Positions 1 to 7,175 of a DNA stretch of 32,668 bases are shown one piece after another. The stretch's first letter is position 1; each line of letters begins with the position of its first letter. Source of the stretch: Marinobacter sp. (GTDB lineage Bacteria > Pseudomonadota > Gammaproteobacteria > Pseudomonadales > Oleiphilaceae). Made by a program: the position numbers and the translations under genes. The notes beneath the pieces are model-generated. The model saw nothing but the letters and a program-made list of their open reading frames with translations, was not told where the DNA came from and did not search any database. The stretch covers positions 1 through 32,668 of the forward strand of contig JAJUKC010000026.1 of the NCBI GenBank assembly GCA_029264995.1, written 5' to 3'.

Positions 1-237
1 AAACACGGTCTCGGGCTGTTGGGGAGGGATGTATCCGGAGATAAAGCCGACCAGATCGCCGTCCTTCTCCGCCGCCACGCCGGTCTCGGCAAAGTGGCTG
101 CACTGCAACAGGTTGCAGTAAATCGAGTTGGGGTCCAGCGGTGGGCATTCCGCAACCAGCTGGTGGAGCCTGTAGCCATCATCCTTGGTGGGTTTGCGCA
201 AGGTGATGGCGGTGGTATTCGATCCTTCTGATGTCAT
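1..237 (-). CDS. ectA: L-2,4-diaminobutyrate acetyltransferase (ectoine synthesis), 5' part
   Basis: EctA acetylates L-2,4-diaminobutyrate with acetyl-CoA, the second step of ectoine synthesis from aspartate semialdehyde; ectoine is a cytoplasmic compatible solute. Only the first 79 codons lie in the window (ATG at 237, open at base 1). They carry the family's characteristic N-terminal segment: LRKPTKDDG near residue 12, CPPLDPNSIYCNLLQC near residue 32 and GFISGYIPPQQPET near the window edge, which is the start of the GNAT fold. The ORF lies on the minus strand and enters from the left edge, so ectB/ectC would be expected beyond it. A sigma70-like promoter sits just upstream (272-299). The family call is confident from this stretch alone; completeness cannot be judged. 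Confidence 0.93.
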   Translation of the reverse strand, partial: MTSEGSNTTAITLRKPTKDDGYRLHQLVAECPPLDPNSIYCNLLQCSHFAETGVAAEKDGDLVGFISGYIPPQQPETVF

Positions 238-271
238 AACGTGATCAATTCGCTTCGAAAGTTAGAGTTGA

Positions 272-299
272 ATTATATAGACCACAAAATATATTTCAA
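272..299 (-). promoter_or_regulatory. ectA promoter (-35 TTGAAA, 16-nt spacer, -10 TATAAT)
   Basis: Read on the minus strand, TTGAAA (299-294) is followed after 16 nt by a consensus TATAAT (277-272). This predicts a transcription start near 265 and a leader of about 27 nt before the ectA ATG at 237. The surrounding DNA is much richer in A+T than the flanking genes. ect operons are classically induced by osmotic upshift, and some have an additional sigmaS-type promoter; no second promoter was identified here. Confidence 0.7.
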
Positions 300-839
300 G
301 TCGATGGAAAACCGCCCCAGAAGCGCCTGCATCGACAACTCTAAAAATAATAGACCGGATTGAAACATCTGCCAGTGACAATGGCATTAAATCCTGGAAG
401 GGAATACAAGCCACGCATGGAGCCCTACTGGCTGCGACATAGAGAGCTTCAAGGGCCTCTGTGCAACCTAACCCGTACTTCAAGGAAACCGGTCAACCAA
501 CCTTCCACATCGCCAACAACTACTTTCAACACTAAAAGCCTGCTCCTCAACAACGTTCTTTTAACGAGCAGACAATCACCTTGTCAGAGCGGAATCTTTA
601 GGCCTCCAAACATACGAACTCACCTACAAGAGACGGTATCATCGCCATACTCGTAATGAACAAAGGCTATCAGCACAGGCGATTGCTCCATCACCTCGTG
701 CAGGATGAACTCCGCCGTTGTCTTTAATTGCGCAAACAGGGCAATCATTCGGGTGCCGAACAACTCCCCCAAAGCGGTAGCACGAAAAACACCGGTGATG
801 ACGACCATTCTGGACGCGTATCGAATCAGGAATTGAGGG
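300..839. other. 540-nt stretch without a convincing gene
   Basis: No ORF here resembles a known family. Short frames exist on both strands (for example plus 360-656, minus 262-483), but they have low-complexity composition and no ribosome-binding site. One minus-strand frame (620-892) overlaps the 3' end of the metallophosphoesterase gene by 53 nt; its translation looks moderately protein-like (VVITGVFRATALGELF, AFVHYEYGDD) but is unrecognised. It could be a decayed gene or a small unknown protein starting at an internal ATG near 808. Confidence 0.4.
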
Positions 840-1691
840 TCACCTGGCAGGACCGTTGATTTGCTCCAGAAACGCCGCCGGCAACGCATCAATCACGGGC
901 CGGGCATCACCGGCCAGTTCCGGGTTCGGCGTCTCCGGTTCCTGACTCAGGGTCACAGGCGATTCGGACCAGTGCAGCAGTTCCAGCCGACCGTTTTCCC
1001 GCTCCACCAGTGCGGTGCAGTGTTCCACCCAGTCGCCATCGTTACAGTAGAGACCCTCTTCGCTGCGCAGGAAGCCCGCCGAGTGGATATGGCCGCAGAT
1101 AAAACCGTGATAGTGGCCTTTTTCCGCCGCGGTCAGCGCCGCCAACTCGAAACGGCGGATAAAGGTTCTGGCCTTGCCAATCCGGCTTTTGATCCAGGCC
1201 GCCAGCGACCAGTAGGGCTTGCCCTGTAATCGCCGCAGGGCGTTGAACCAGCGGTTTAGCCGCAGCAACAGGCCATGGGCGCGGTCTCCGACCAGCAGCA
1301 TCAAAGGGCTGCAACGCACCACCTGGTCAAACTGGTCGCCATGGCAGACCAGAAACTGACGGTCGTCGGCGGTGGTATGCACGGCCTTGTACTGCAATTC
1401 GATGCCGGAAAACGTCTGGCCACAGAAACGCCGGAAGAATTCATCGTGATTGCCCGGGATGTACACCACCCGGGTTCCCGTTGCGGCCAGCTCCAGCAGC
1501 TTGTGGATCACCTGCCGGTGACTGTCGGGGAAATGGGCGCGCCGTTGCATGGCAATCAGGTCGACGATATCACCCACCAGATAGAGGGTCTGGCACTGAA
1601 TATTATTCAGGAAGTCCAGCAGATAGTCCGCCTGGCAATCGGCGGTACCCAGGTGAACGTCGGATATGAATACGCTGCGATACTGTCGCAT
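840..1691 (-). CDS. UDP-2,3-diacylglucosamine diphosphatase-like metallophosphoesterase (LpxH-like)
   Basis: A 283-aa calcineurin-type phosphoesterase. The complete dinuclear-metal motif set is visible: DVHLG (residues 11-15), GDIVD (40-44), GNHDE (80-84), HGDQFD (117-122) and GHIHSA (200-205). Members of this branch resemble LpxH, which hydrolyses UDP-2,3-diacylglucosamine to lipid X in lipid A synthesis. Proteins of this longer type (about 270-285 aa) usually occur beside a canonical LpxH elsewhere, so the true substrate may differ. The ATG at 1691 is preceded by GGAGG with a 4-nt gap, which fixes the start. The gene stands alone on the minus strand, 133 nt downstream of the PEBP gene's stop and separated from it by a hairpin terminator. 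The family is certain; the substrate is inferred. Confidence 0.85.
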   Translation of the reverse strand: MRQYRSVFISDVHLGTADCQADYLLDFLNNIQCQTLYLVGDIVDLIAMQRRAHFPDSHRQVIHKLLELAATGTRVVYIPGNHDEFFRRFCGQTFSGIELQYKAVHTTADDRQFLVCHGDQFDQVVRCSPLMLLVGDRAHGLLLRLNRWFNALRRLQGKPYWSLAAWIKSRIGKARTFIRRFELAALTAAEKGHYHGFICGHIHSAGFLRSEEGLYCNDGDWVEHCTALVERENGRLELLHWSESPVTLSQEPETPNPELAGDARPVIDALPAAFLEQINGPAR

Positions 1692-1790
1692 GGTGCCTCC
1701 GGTGAGATCAGGCCTGCTTTCAGGATCCTGGATTCACCTTGGCAACACCCGGTGACACCGGGGTGACAGCACCAAGACAGTTTGATGAAA

Positions 1791-1815
1791 GCGGAGCCGA
1801 CGTGGCCGGCTCCGC
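1791..1815 (-). terminator. Hairpin terminator after the PEBP gene
   Basis: A perfect 9-bp stem (GCGGAGCCG / CGGCTCCGC) with a 7-nt loop begins 9 nt past the PEBP stop codon on the minus strand. It is followed on that strand by only a weak T run (TTTCATC), so termination may be partial. It is well placed to insulate the downstream metallophosphoesterase gene. Confidence 0.65.
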
Positions 1816-1824
1816 TGGCTGCAA

Positions 1825-2451
1825 CTATTGGCGAAGGGCGGGATTAAGCGTGTAGGTGCCGGTTACCCGGGCACTGGCCAGCACATGCCCGGCCATGGCC
1901 TGGCGCACGTCGTTGCCGTCAAACTCGCCCTCCAGGCCCAGCGTTTCTACATCCAGAGCATGCACTTCAAAGTGGTAGTGATGAATGATTTCATCGTTCC
2001 AGGGCGGGCAAGGGCCGTCATAACCGGCGTAGGTGCCGGCCATGTCCGGATTACCGGCCAGGAACTGAGTGTAATTATTCACACCGCGGACGCCAATCGG
2101 GCCTGGGCCGTGGTCCTTGCCCTTGGGGCTGACGCCGTCGCTGTCCTCGCCTTCCGGAATACGGCTGACGCTGGCCGGAACATCCACCAGCAACCAATGG
2201 AAGAAGTCCACCCGGGGCAGGTCGGCGGAGACAGTCTTGCCTTCCTGATTCACATCGTCGGCGACGCTGGGCACATCCGGGTCAAACATCATCACCACAA
2301 AGCTTTTGGTGCCCTCCGGTGCACCTTCCCAGACCAGCTCCGGATTCCGGTTGGGACCGAAACTCATGTGGTCCTGCTCGCTGAATACACCGAACGCAAA
2401 CTTCTCCGGAACCGGCTGACCTTCCTCAACACCTCGAACCTGCAGTTTCAC
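1825..2451 (-). CDS. YbhB/YbcL-type phosphatidylethanolamine-binding (Raf kinase inhibitor-like) protein
   Basis: A PEBP-family protein of 208 aa. Family signatures are in order: DPDVP (about residues 57-61), the HW pair (85-86), YDGPCPPWND (144-153) and HHYHFEVHALD (157-167), which together line the conserved anion-binding pocket. Bacterial members are soluble, cytoplasmic or periplasmic, and mostly of unknown biochemical role; no signal peptide is seen. I chose the GTG at 2451 because AGGAG lies 8 nt upstream. The frame stays open to a TTG at 2505, which has no ribosome-binding site and would add 18 unconserved residues. The gene diverges from ndh. Family assignment is firm; function is not known. 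Confidence 0.9.
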   Translation of the reverse strand: MKLQVRGVEEGQPVPEKFAFGVFSEQDHMSFGPNRNPELVWEGAPEGTKSFVVMMFDPDVPSVADDVNQEGKTVSADLPRVDFFHWLLVDVPASVSRIPEGEDSDGVSPKGKDHGPGPIGVRGVNNYTQFLAGNPDMAGTYAGYDGPCPPWNDEIIHHYHFEVHALDVETLGLEGEFDGNDVRQAMAGHVLASARVTGTYTLNPALRQ

Positions 2452-2563
2452 GTTGATTTCTCCTGTCTGTTCTTCAAGTGGATGAGAAGTTTGTAGCAGC
2501 GGCAACGGCTCTGTGTCCAGCCCGGCAGTACTAACGATGGAGCCAATAGGTACTTGGGCTCAA

Positions 2564-2592
2564 TTGTCTCGCCCCGGCATCGGCGGTAGTAT
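2564..2592 (+). promoter_or_regulatory. ndh promoter (-35 TTGTCT, 17-nt spacer, -10 TAGTAT)
   Basis: TTGTCT (2564-2569) and TAGTAT (2587-2592) are separated by exactly 17 nt on the plus strand, upstream of the NADH dehydrogenase gene. Predicted transcription starts near 2599, inside the palindrome at 2591-2604, leaving a leader of about 100 nt. Confidence 0.6.
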
Positions 2593-2604
2593 ACAGCGCT
2601 GTAT
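2591..2604. promoter_or_regulatory. 14-bp perfect palindrome overlapping the ndh -10/start site
   Basis: ATACAGCGCTGTAT is a perfect dyad. It overlaps the last two bases of the -10 box and the predicted transcription start, which is the classic position for a repressor operator. The half-sites are inverted relative to a LexA box (CTGT-N8-ACAG), so it is not a standard SOS operator. The cognate regulator is unknown. Confidence 0.5.
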
Positions 2605-2641
2605 TAGCTCCCTAATCATAGACATTCAGGCCAGTGACGAC

Positions 2642-2673
2642 AGCCAAGCGCTTTCATCCGAGAGCGTTTGGCT
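2642..2673 (+). other. Hairpin in the ndh 5' leader
   Basis: AGCCAAGCGCT (2642-2652) can pair with AGCGTTTGGCT (2663-2673) over 11 positions with a single G-U wobble and a 10-nt loop. It sits in the predicted leader about 26 nt before the ATG and lacks a T tract. An mRNA-stability or translational role is more likely than termination. Confidence 0.4.
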
Positions 2674-2699
2674 CTCATCACTTAAAGGTCTGAAACGTT

Positions 2700-4010
2700 A
2701 TGGAAAACCTTCATCACATTGTCGTGGTCGGCGGCGGAGCCGGCGGTCTGGAACTGGTCACCAGTCTGGGCAACAAGCTTGGCAAAAAGCGAAAGGCCCG
2801 TATCTCCCTGGTCGACGCCGGTCTTACCCATGTGTGGAAACCCCTGCTGCATGAAGTGGCCTCCGGCTCACTGGACGCCAGCGCCAATGAAATCAATTAC
2901 CGCGCCCACGCCCGCAAGCACCATTACGAGTTTCAACTCGGCCGCATGAGCGGGCTGGACCGGGCCAACAAATCGATCGTGATTGCCCCGTTCCGGGATG
3001 AAGAAGGCCAAGAAGTAGTGCCGGAACGGCGCCTTCATTACGACACCCTGGTGATTGCCGTTGGCAGTACCGCCAACGACTTCGGCACCCCCGGCGCACA
3101 GGAACACTGCCTGTTTCTGGACAGCCTGAAGCAGGCCCGCCGCTTTCATAACCTGATGCTGAATGCTTTTCTCAGGAAGAATCATGAAGCGCTGCAAGGC
3201 AAGCCCCACGCCCTGAACATCAGCATCATTGGTGCCGGAGCCACGGGCGTGGAACTGGCGGCCGAGCTGCGGCTGGCATCCCGTGAATTGCCCATCTACG
3301 GCATGAACCACCTGAAGTCTTCCGATGTCTCCATCAGCGTGATCGAGGCGGCCGACCGCATACTGCCTGCGCTGCCCGGGCGCCTTTCCGCCGCAGCCAC
3401 CCGGGAGCTGGAACGCCAGAAGGTCAAGGTATTGACCGGACAACCTGTAAGCGAGGTGCGCGAGAACAGTCTGATCATGAAGGACGGCACTGAACTGCCC
3501 TCGGAAATGACCATCTGGGCCGCTGGCATCAAAGCACCGCCGTTCCTGGCGGAACTGGACGGCCTGGAGACCAATCGCGGCAATCAGCTGCTGGTGGAAC
3601 AGACCCTGAAAACCACCAAAGATGCGGATATCTTCGCGTTTGGTGACTGCGCCGCCTGCCCGCAGCCGGAATCCGACCGGCCGGTGCCACCACGTGCCCA
3701 GGCCGCACACCAGCAGGCCGATGCCCTGTTCAAAACCCTCTGCAACCGGCTGGAAGGCAAAGAAGCCGTTCCCTTCGTGTACAACGACCATGGCTCGCTG
3801 ATCAACTTCAGCAAATACACCACCGTCGGCAACCTGATGGGCAATCTGTCCGGCCGCAGTATGTATATCGAAGGGAAAGTGGCGAGGCTGTTCTATGTGT
3901 CGCTGCACCGAATGCACCAGGTGGCCCTGCACGGCTTTCTGCGTACCGGCGTGATCTGGCTGATGGACAAGATCAGTCGGGCCATGCAGCCACGGTTGAA
4001 GCTGCACTGA
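2700..4010 (+). CDS. ndh: Type II NADH dehydrogenase (NADH:quinone oxidoreductase, non-proton-pumping)
   Basis: A single-subunit flavoprotein that passes electrons from NADH to the quinone pool at the inner membrane without pumping protons. The 436-aa length is typical. The FAD-binding Rossmann motif GGGAGG is at residues 11-16, the NAD-binding motif GAGATGVELAAEL at 178-190, the second FAD contact FAFGDCA at 312-318, and the quinone-site-type AQAAHQQA at 333-340. The C-terminal 40 residues (VSLHRMHQVALHGF and on) form the amphipathic membrane-anchoring region typical of NDH-2. An AAGG about 11 nt upstream supports the ATG at 2700. The gene has its own promoter, a palindromic operator and a structured leader, so it is probably regulated independently. 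Only a weak 6-bp hairpin (4012-4029) follows. Confidence 0.9.
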   Translation: MENLHHIVVVGGGAGGLELVTSLGNKLGKKRKARISLVDAGLTHVWKPLLHEVASGSLDASANEINYRAHARKHHYEFQLGRMSGLDRANKSIVIAPFRDEEGQEVVPERRLHYDTLVIAVGSTANDFGTPGAQEHCLFLDSLKQARRFHNLMLNAFLRKNHEALQGKPHALNISIIGAGATGVELAAELRLASRELPIYGMNHLKSSDVSISVIEAADRILPALPGRLSAAATRELERQKVKVLTGQPVSEVRENSLIMKDGTELPSEMTIWAAGIKAPPFLAELDGLETNRGNQLLVEQTLKTTKDADIFAFGDCAACPQPESDRPVPPRAQAAHQQADALFKTLCNRLEGKEAVPFVYNDHGSLINFSKYTTVGNLMGNLSGRSMYIEGKVARLFYVSLHRMHQVALHGFLRTGVIWLMDKISRAMQPRLKLH

Positions 4011-4035
4011 ATCAGAGAGCCCGCTCTGACTGGTC

Positions 4036-4060
4036 TGGAGTGGGCGATGGGAATCAAACC
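4036..4060 (-). repeat. Partial copy of the tRNA-Gly 3' end (putative distal att site)
   Basis: The 25 bases match the tRNA-Gly 3' end (CCA plus acceptor and T-arm, 7800-7824) in the same orientation, with two substitutions (C to T at 4041, G to A at 4056). The match stops inside the T-loop region, so this is a fragment, not a second tRNA gene. Confidence 0.75.
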
Positions 4061-4102
4061 TTTGTTTTAAATCAGGCAGTTAAACCTGGAGACCTAGTTC
4101 GT

Positions 4103-4123
4103 CATACAAACTACCATACAAGC
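4103..4123 (+). repeat. Two CATACAA repeats near the left island end (candidate integrase arm sites)
   Basis: CATACAAA (4103-4110) and CATACAAG (4115-4122) are tandem, 12 nt apart. The second is part of TACCATACAAGC (4112-4123), which recurs exactly at 7665-7676 near the other island end. This is consistent with arm-type recombinase binding sites, by analogy with other tyrosine-recombinase elements. Confidence 0.5.
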
Positions 4124-4242
4124 TTTGCCAGCCTACATTTTCTGTTATTTTTTGTAACAAAACCAACTCATCTACTCAAATTAGGAGTGGATGTCGTGAT
4201 TTGGCCCTCTTCAGGGTGAGGGCCTGCAAGCAAAGCGAACAC

Positions 4243-4491
4243 TCAAAACTCATTCAGATCAACTCGAATACTTGGCTCTCCACTTCGCTCTGTAACAACG
4301 GCAACCAACTCATGATCATCCAGCCTGTCGAGCATCGCCTCGTATACTGCAGCAGGAACACAGTAAAAGATGGGCTCATTCCGATTCAAAACAGCAATTG
4401 GAAATCCAGCCCCTGAATCCAGTGCCGCCATAGGATTCTTTTTCAGCTCCGAGATGCTTACAGTAGCCTCAGTGAAGATTTGTCTGGCCAT
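4243..4491 (-). CDS. Phd/YefM-family antitoxin, no partner toxin seen
   Basis: An 82-aa protein with the typical Phd/YefM N-terminal fold: SISELKKNPMAALDSG at about residues 12-27 and AVLNRNEPIFYCVPAAVYEAM at about 33-53. The C-terminus, usually the toxin-wrapping segment, is present. Such antitoxins bind their own operator as dimers and neutralise RelE/YoeB/Doc-type toxins. A GAGG 7 nt before the ATG supports the start. The expected toxin ORF immediately downstream is absent: the minus strand from 4242 to 4011 contains only an imperfect hairpin and stop-rich DNA. It is therefore an orphan, either a remnant of a decayed module or an addiction-neutralising antitoxin. It belongs to the tRNA-Gly island. 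Confidence 0.85.
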   Translation of the reverse strand: MARQIFTEATVSISELKKNPMAALDSGAGFPIAVLNRNEPIFYCVPAAVYEAMLDRLDDHELVAVVTERSGEPSIRVDLNEF

Positions 4492-4653
4492 GTGAACGCC
4501 TCAATATAAAGATCTATTAACAGGCCTGAGCTCCCGAGGGCAGCATGGCTCCCTATCCCGAATTTCTCATGACGGGATAAAAGAAAGCGGCTGAAAGTGC
4601 TATAGTTTCAGGACCTTACACCGTTCACCAAGCACCAACAACCGCTAACCAAA

Positions 4654-5169
4654 ATGGTACCTGAAAAACTGACCTTCTCGCCACTCTCTCGCCGTCAAAT
4701 TGAAGCCGACTTCTCCGGTGGCCACATCACCTCCGATGCCGGATTGCTCCTACTTCGCGAAGTCGACAAACAACACCAGCTCACTCAGCGCCTGGCTACG
4801 GTTCTGAACGATGCCCGTAATCCGGTGCTGGTTCGCCACAAGCTTCAGACCATGATCCGGCAGCGGGTCTTTGGCGTGGCTGCCGGGTACGAAGATCTGA
4901 ACGATCACGAAACGTTACGCGCTGATCAGGCACTTCAGACCGCGACTGGCGAAGAGGCCATTCTGGCGGGCAAATCAACACTGTGCCGAATGGAGCAGCG
5001 CGTGGACCGGCAGGCGGTGGTCAAGGCCCACGAACTGCTGTGGCATCACTTCATCGAACAGCACGAGACTCCACCCAAGGAAATTGTGCTGGACTTCGAT
5101 GGCACTGACATTCCAGTGCATGGCGACCAGCCCGGCAAGTTCTTTAACGCCTACTACGATCACCATTGA
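4654..5169 (+). pseudogene. IS1380-family transposase, 3'-truncated
   Basis: The 171-codon frame matches the N-terminal part of IS1380-family DDE transposases: LTFSPLSRRQIEADFSGGHITSDAG at the start, the helical YEDLNDHETLRAD segment near residue 78, and the first catalytic motif VLDFDGTDIPVHGDQPG near residues 146-162. Full-length members run to about 440-480 aa. Here the frame stops right after AYYDHH, so the later catalytic Asp and Glu and the C-terminus are missing. Sequence resembling the 3' half of an IS3-family element begins within about 60 nt. A possible left end is the inverted pair TATCCCG (4554-4560) / CGGGATA (4573-4579), but that is speculative. Not functional on its own. Confidence 0.85.
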
Positions 5170-5229
5170 AAGGGGGCCGTGTGTCCGGACAACAGGAATT
5201 GATCGATTATTAACCAGCCACGACCGCCA

Positions 5230-5727
5230 ATGAACGGTCATGGCGGTAACCTGCACAGTCTGCGAGACTTGCCGGGGACCTATGAGAAATCCGGGCTAGT
5301 GCTGCACTCCGACAATGGCAGCCCCATGAAGGCCTCGACCTTCTTGGAGAAACTGTACGATCTGGGTATTACGCCCTCGAACAGTCGCCCCCGGGTCAGT
5401 AACGACAATGCCTACTCGGAGTCATTGTTCAAAACCCTGAAGTTCCGCCCGGGGTTCCCGGTAAACGGCTTCAGAACGATCGAGGAGGCCCGCAAATGGG
5501 CACTTGCGTTCGTGCGCTGGTACAACACCGAGCACCGACACAGCGCCTTGAACTACGTAACACCTCAGCAACGCCATACGGGCGAAGCTGATCAGATCCT
5601 GGCCCAGCGAAAACAGATTATCGAAGCGGCGAAAGCCGAGAACCCGCGTCGCTGGTCTGGTGATATCCGAAACTTCAGCTTGCCGGAATCAGTCACTCTG
5701 AACCCGGAAAAGGCGGCCAATTGTTAA
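5230..5727 (+). pseudogene. IS3-family transposase OrfB, C-terminal remnant
   Basis: The reading frame encodes the second half of an IS3-family integrase-like (rve) domain: LVLHSDNGSPMKASTF with the second catalytic Asp, SRPRVSNDNAYSESLFKTLK with the catalytic Glu, and FVRWYNTEHRHSALNYVTPQQRH near the end. OrfA and the N-terminal half of OrfB, including the first catalytic Asp, are absent; an in-frame TGA lies at 5200-5202. The sequence therefore starts abruptly between 5172 and 5230, directly after the IS1380 fragment. The ATG at 5230 is arbitrary, as the ORF is a fragment. The element's right terminal repeat can be seen at 5736-5763. Confidence 0.85.
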
Positions 5728-5735
5728 AGAGCTGA

Positions 5736-5763
5736 TGACTTAAACGCGACATCTACGTTGACA
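5736..5763 (+). repeat. Probable right terminal inverted repeat of the IS3 remnant
   Basis: After the transposase stop codon the sequence runs into TTAAACGCGACATCTACG followed by TTGACA, ending in CA. Read inward it begins TGTCAACGTAGATG, in the style of IS3-family ends (TG...CA). No matching left end is in the window, in keeping with a 5'-deleted copy. Confidence 0.5.
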
Positions 5764-5954
5764 GACTCCGCCCGCCGGGGCCAGGCTTAATCGATGTAAT
5801 GATTCGTATCCCAATGTTCCACCTTGCGAAGTGCGTTCCAAGATAGCGGTTGGGCAGCTATACAGACTTGCTCCTAGCATATGAGCGGTCTCTTCTGTGA
5901 TCACACTTTTTAAATTGTTCTACAATATGGCGTTTCAGTGGGTTGAGCTTCCCG

Positions 5955-6006
5955 TTGACATTTGGGTGGCATTAGCCGATAGTTAATGTACGGTTATTTT
6001 CCGTAC
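5955..6006 (+). promoter_or_regulatory. Putative tacAT promoter and autoregulatory operator
   Basis: A consensus -35 TTGACA (5955-5960) is followed at 19 nt by TAGTTA (5980-5985). Directly downstream, over the expected start site, is the inverted repeat GTACGG (5988-5993) / CCGTAC (6001-6006) with a 7-nt A+T spacer. TacA-type antitoxins are ribbon-helix-helix DNA binders that repress their own operon, so this dyad is a natural operator candidate. The spacer is longer than ideal. The remaining non-coding DNA from 5764 to 6105 shows nothing else I can name. Confidence 0.5.
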
Positions 6007-6105
6007 GCGATGGTTTCTAGGTTTAAGGCAGTAGTACAGCAAAATGGAAAACACCAAAACAGAGGGGTTGGTCGATTGGCCAGCCAGTTGAAAGAGGAAC
6101 ACCGC

Positions 6106-6408
6106 ATGTCAAAAACAAGCGCGCGGCTGGATTTACGAATTGATCCAGCTATTAAAGAATTGGCGGCGCGCGCTTCAGCTCTGACCGGGAGTCACAGTCT
6201 CTCAGAGTTTGTCATCCAGGCAATCCGGGAGAAGTCGGTTCGCGTGATCGAGGAGGCTGAGGTGTATCGCCTGAACAGCCAGTCGTTTGATGCTTTCGTA
6301 GCAGCTTGCGAGGCAGCTCCAGCACCGAACGAGGCGTTGCTGAGCGCGAAACGCCGCCGGGGCAAAAGGATGGAAAACGGTGACCTTGAGGTTAGAGCCA
6401 TTAGATAA
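6106..6408 (+). CDS. tacA: TacA-type (DUF1778) antitoxin
   Basis: A 100-aa DUF1778 protein: an N-terminal ribbon-helix-helix segment (TSARLDLRIDPAIKELAARASALTGSHSLSEFV, given here only as its hallmark: R-x-D-L-R-I then S-L-S-E-F-V, about residues 4-36) and a C-terminal tail ending LLSAKRRRGK that normally wraps the GNAT toxin. It neutralises the acetyltransferase encoded next to it and should repress the operon. The start is set at the ATG at 6106 because GAGGA lies 7 nt upstream. The frame stays open back to 5986, but the extra 40 residues are not family-like and would cover the operator. It overlaps tacT by 29 nt, implying translational coupling. It lies within the tRNA-Gly island. Confidence 0.85.
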   Translation: MSKTSARLDLRIDPAIKELAARASALTGSHSLSEFVIQAIREKSVRVIEEAEVYRLNSQSFDAFVAACEAAPAPNEALLSAKRRRGKRMENGDLEVRAIR

Positions 6409-6928
6409 GAAGTCGCATGACCGGAAATCGTTTGATTGTGGGCTGGAACGGGTAAATGAGTTCCTTAGGCGAGAAGCTCGCAAGCAGATGGACAAGAAAA
6501 TCAATCGCACCTGGGTACTGGTGGATGATGAACCTACAAATGTGTTGCCAGCTCAGGTCCTGGGGTATTTCACCCTGACCAGCGCAACCGTGGTGCGTGA
6601 TGAGTTGCCAGATCAGGAGACCCGTAGTCGATATCCGGCCTATCCCATTCCAGTGATCAAGCTTGCGTGGCTGGGTGTGGATAGCAAACTACACGGCTCC
6701 GGACACCGATACGGTGAAACGCTGCTTCTTGAGGCCTTGGAGGAGGCGTACCGGATTGTTCAATACAGTGGCATGGGAATAGCGGTTGTAACGGACCCTC
6801 TTACCCAGAGCAGTGATCGCTTTTTTAAGCGCTACGGTTTCCTGCCTATGGGAAGGCAATTTGGAGATCTGCAGTCGCTTTACTTGCCGATGGGTACAAT
6901 TGGTCAGCTGATTGATCTTCCATCTTGA
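6380..6928 (+). CDS. tacT: TacT-type GNAT acetyltransferase toxin
   Basis: A 182-aa GNAT protein of the kind that acetylates the amino group of charged tRNAs and blocks translation, kept in check by TacA. Visible features: the family opening LEPLDKKSHDRKSFDCG with 'F-x-C-G' at about residues 18-21, the acetyl-CoA loop region around KLHGSGHRYGETLL (104-117), and the conserved catalytic-type Tyr in RFFKRYGFLPM (Tyr152). The length is typical. Translation starts at a GTG (6380) with AAGGA 9 nt upstream, inside the tacA frame. No frameshift or stop interrupts it, so the module could be active. Target specificity (which tRNA) cannot be told from sequence. Confidence 0.85.
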   Translation: MTLRLEPLDKKSHDRKSFDCGLERVNEFLRREARKQMDKKINRTWVLVDDEPTNVLPAQVLGYFTLTSATVVRDELPDQETRSRYPAYPIPVIKLAWLGVDSKLHGSGHRYGETLLLEALEEAYRIVQYSGMGIAVVTDPLTQSSDRFFKRYGFLPMGRQFGDLQSLYLPMGTIGQLIDLPS

Positions 6929-7175
6929 GGATGATCGCAACCAGGAATTGCCGCCCGAACGAGCGTTCAAAGCTTTGAATAAGAGGGTTGTAGTGAGATT
7001 TTGGTTCCGTTCAGAAAATGAATACTCTCGCTGCCAGTCCGTCTCATCATAAGGGGTATGAAGCCTGGCGCTGCTCTCAGGCAGGGCTGGAGCTCCTTTC
7101 CACATGCCAAACCGACGAGTCCACGATCTCTGGCGGATGAGTCAAGCCGCAAGAGAGCTGCAGGTGGCATTCTAC
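6929..7175. other. Gene-free island segment with a 14-bp palindrome
   Basis: No supported gene. TTCAAAGCTTTGAA (6966-6979) is a perfect palindrome about 40 nt past the tacT stop; it lacks a T tract and is of unknown role. A minus-strand frame (7105-6689) runs antisense through tacT and is not credible as a gene. The missing catalytic part of the integrase would have to lie here on the minus strand, but no recombinase motif (R...HxxR...Y) was recognised. Confidence 0.4.

Noticed and set aside
2591..2604. ATACAGCGCTGTAT considered as a LexA (SOS) box
   Set aside because: A LexA site needs CTGT-N8-ACAG; here the half-sites face the other way (ACAG then CTGT) and there is no spacer.
2868..4007. 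379-aa ORF on the minus strand opposite ndh
   Set aside because: A GC-skewed shadow frame of a well-supported gene: His/Gln-rich, without known motifs.
5764..5985. Possible integron attC-like site (GTTGAGC, GTTGACA) before tacA
   Set aside because: No paired R'/R'' core sites with a foldable cassette-type stem could be drawn, and tRNA-Gly boundaries explain the region.
6689..7105. 138-aa minus-strand ORF overlapping tacT
   Set aside because: It runs antisense through most of tacT; no motif and no initiation signal. Considered as the missing integrase part, but no R, HxxR or Y signature was found.
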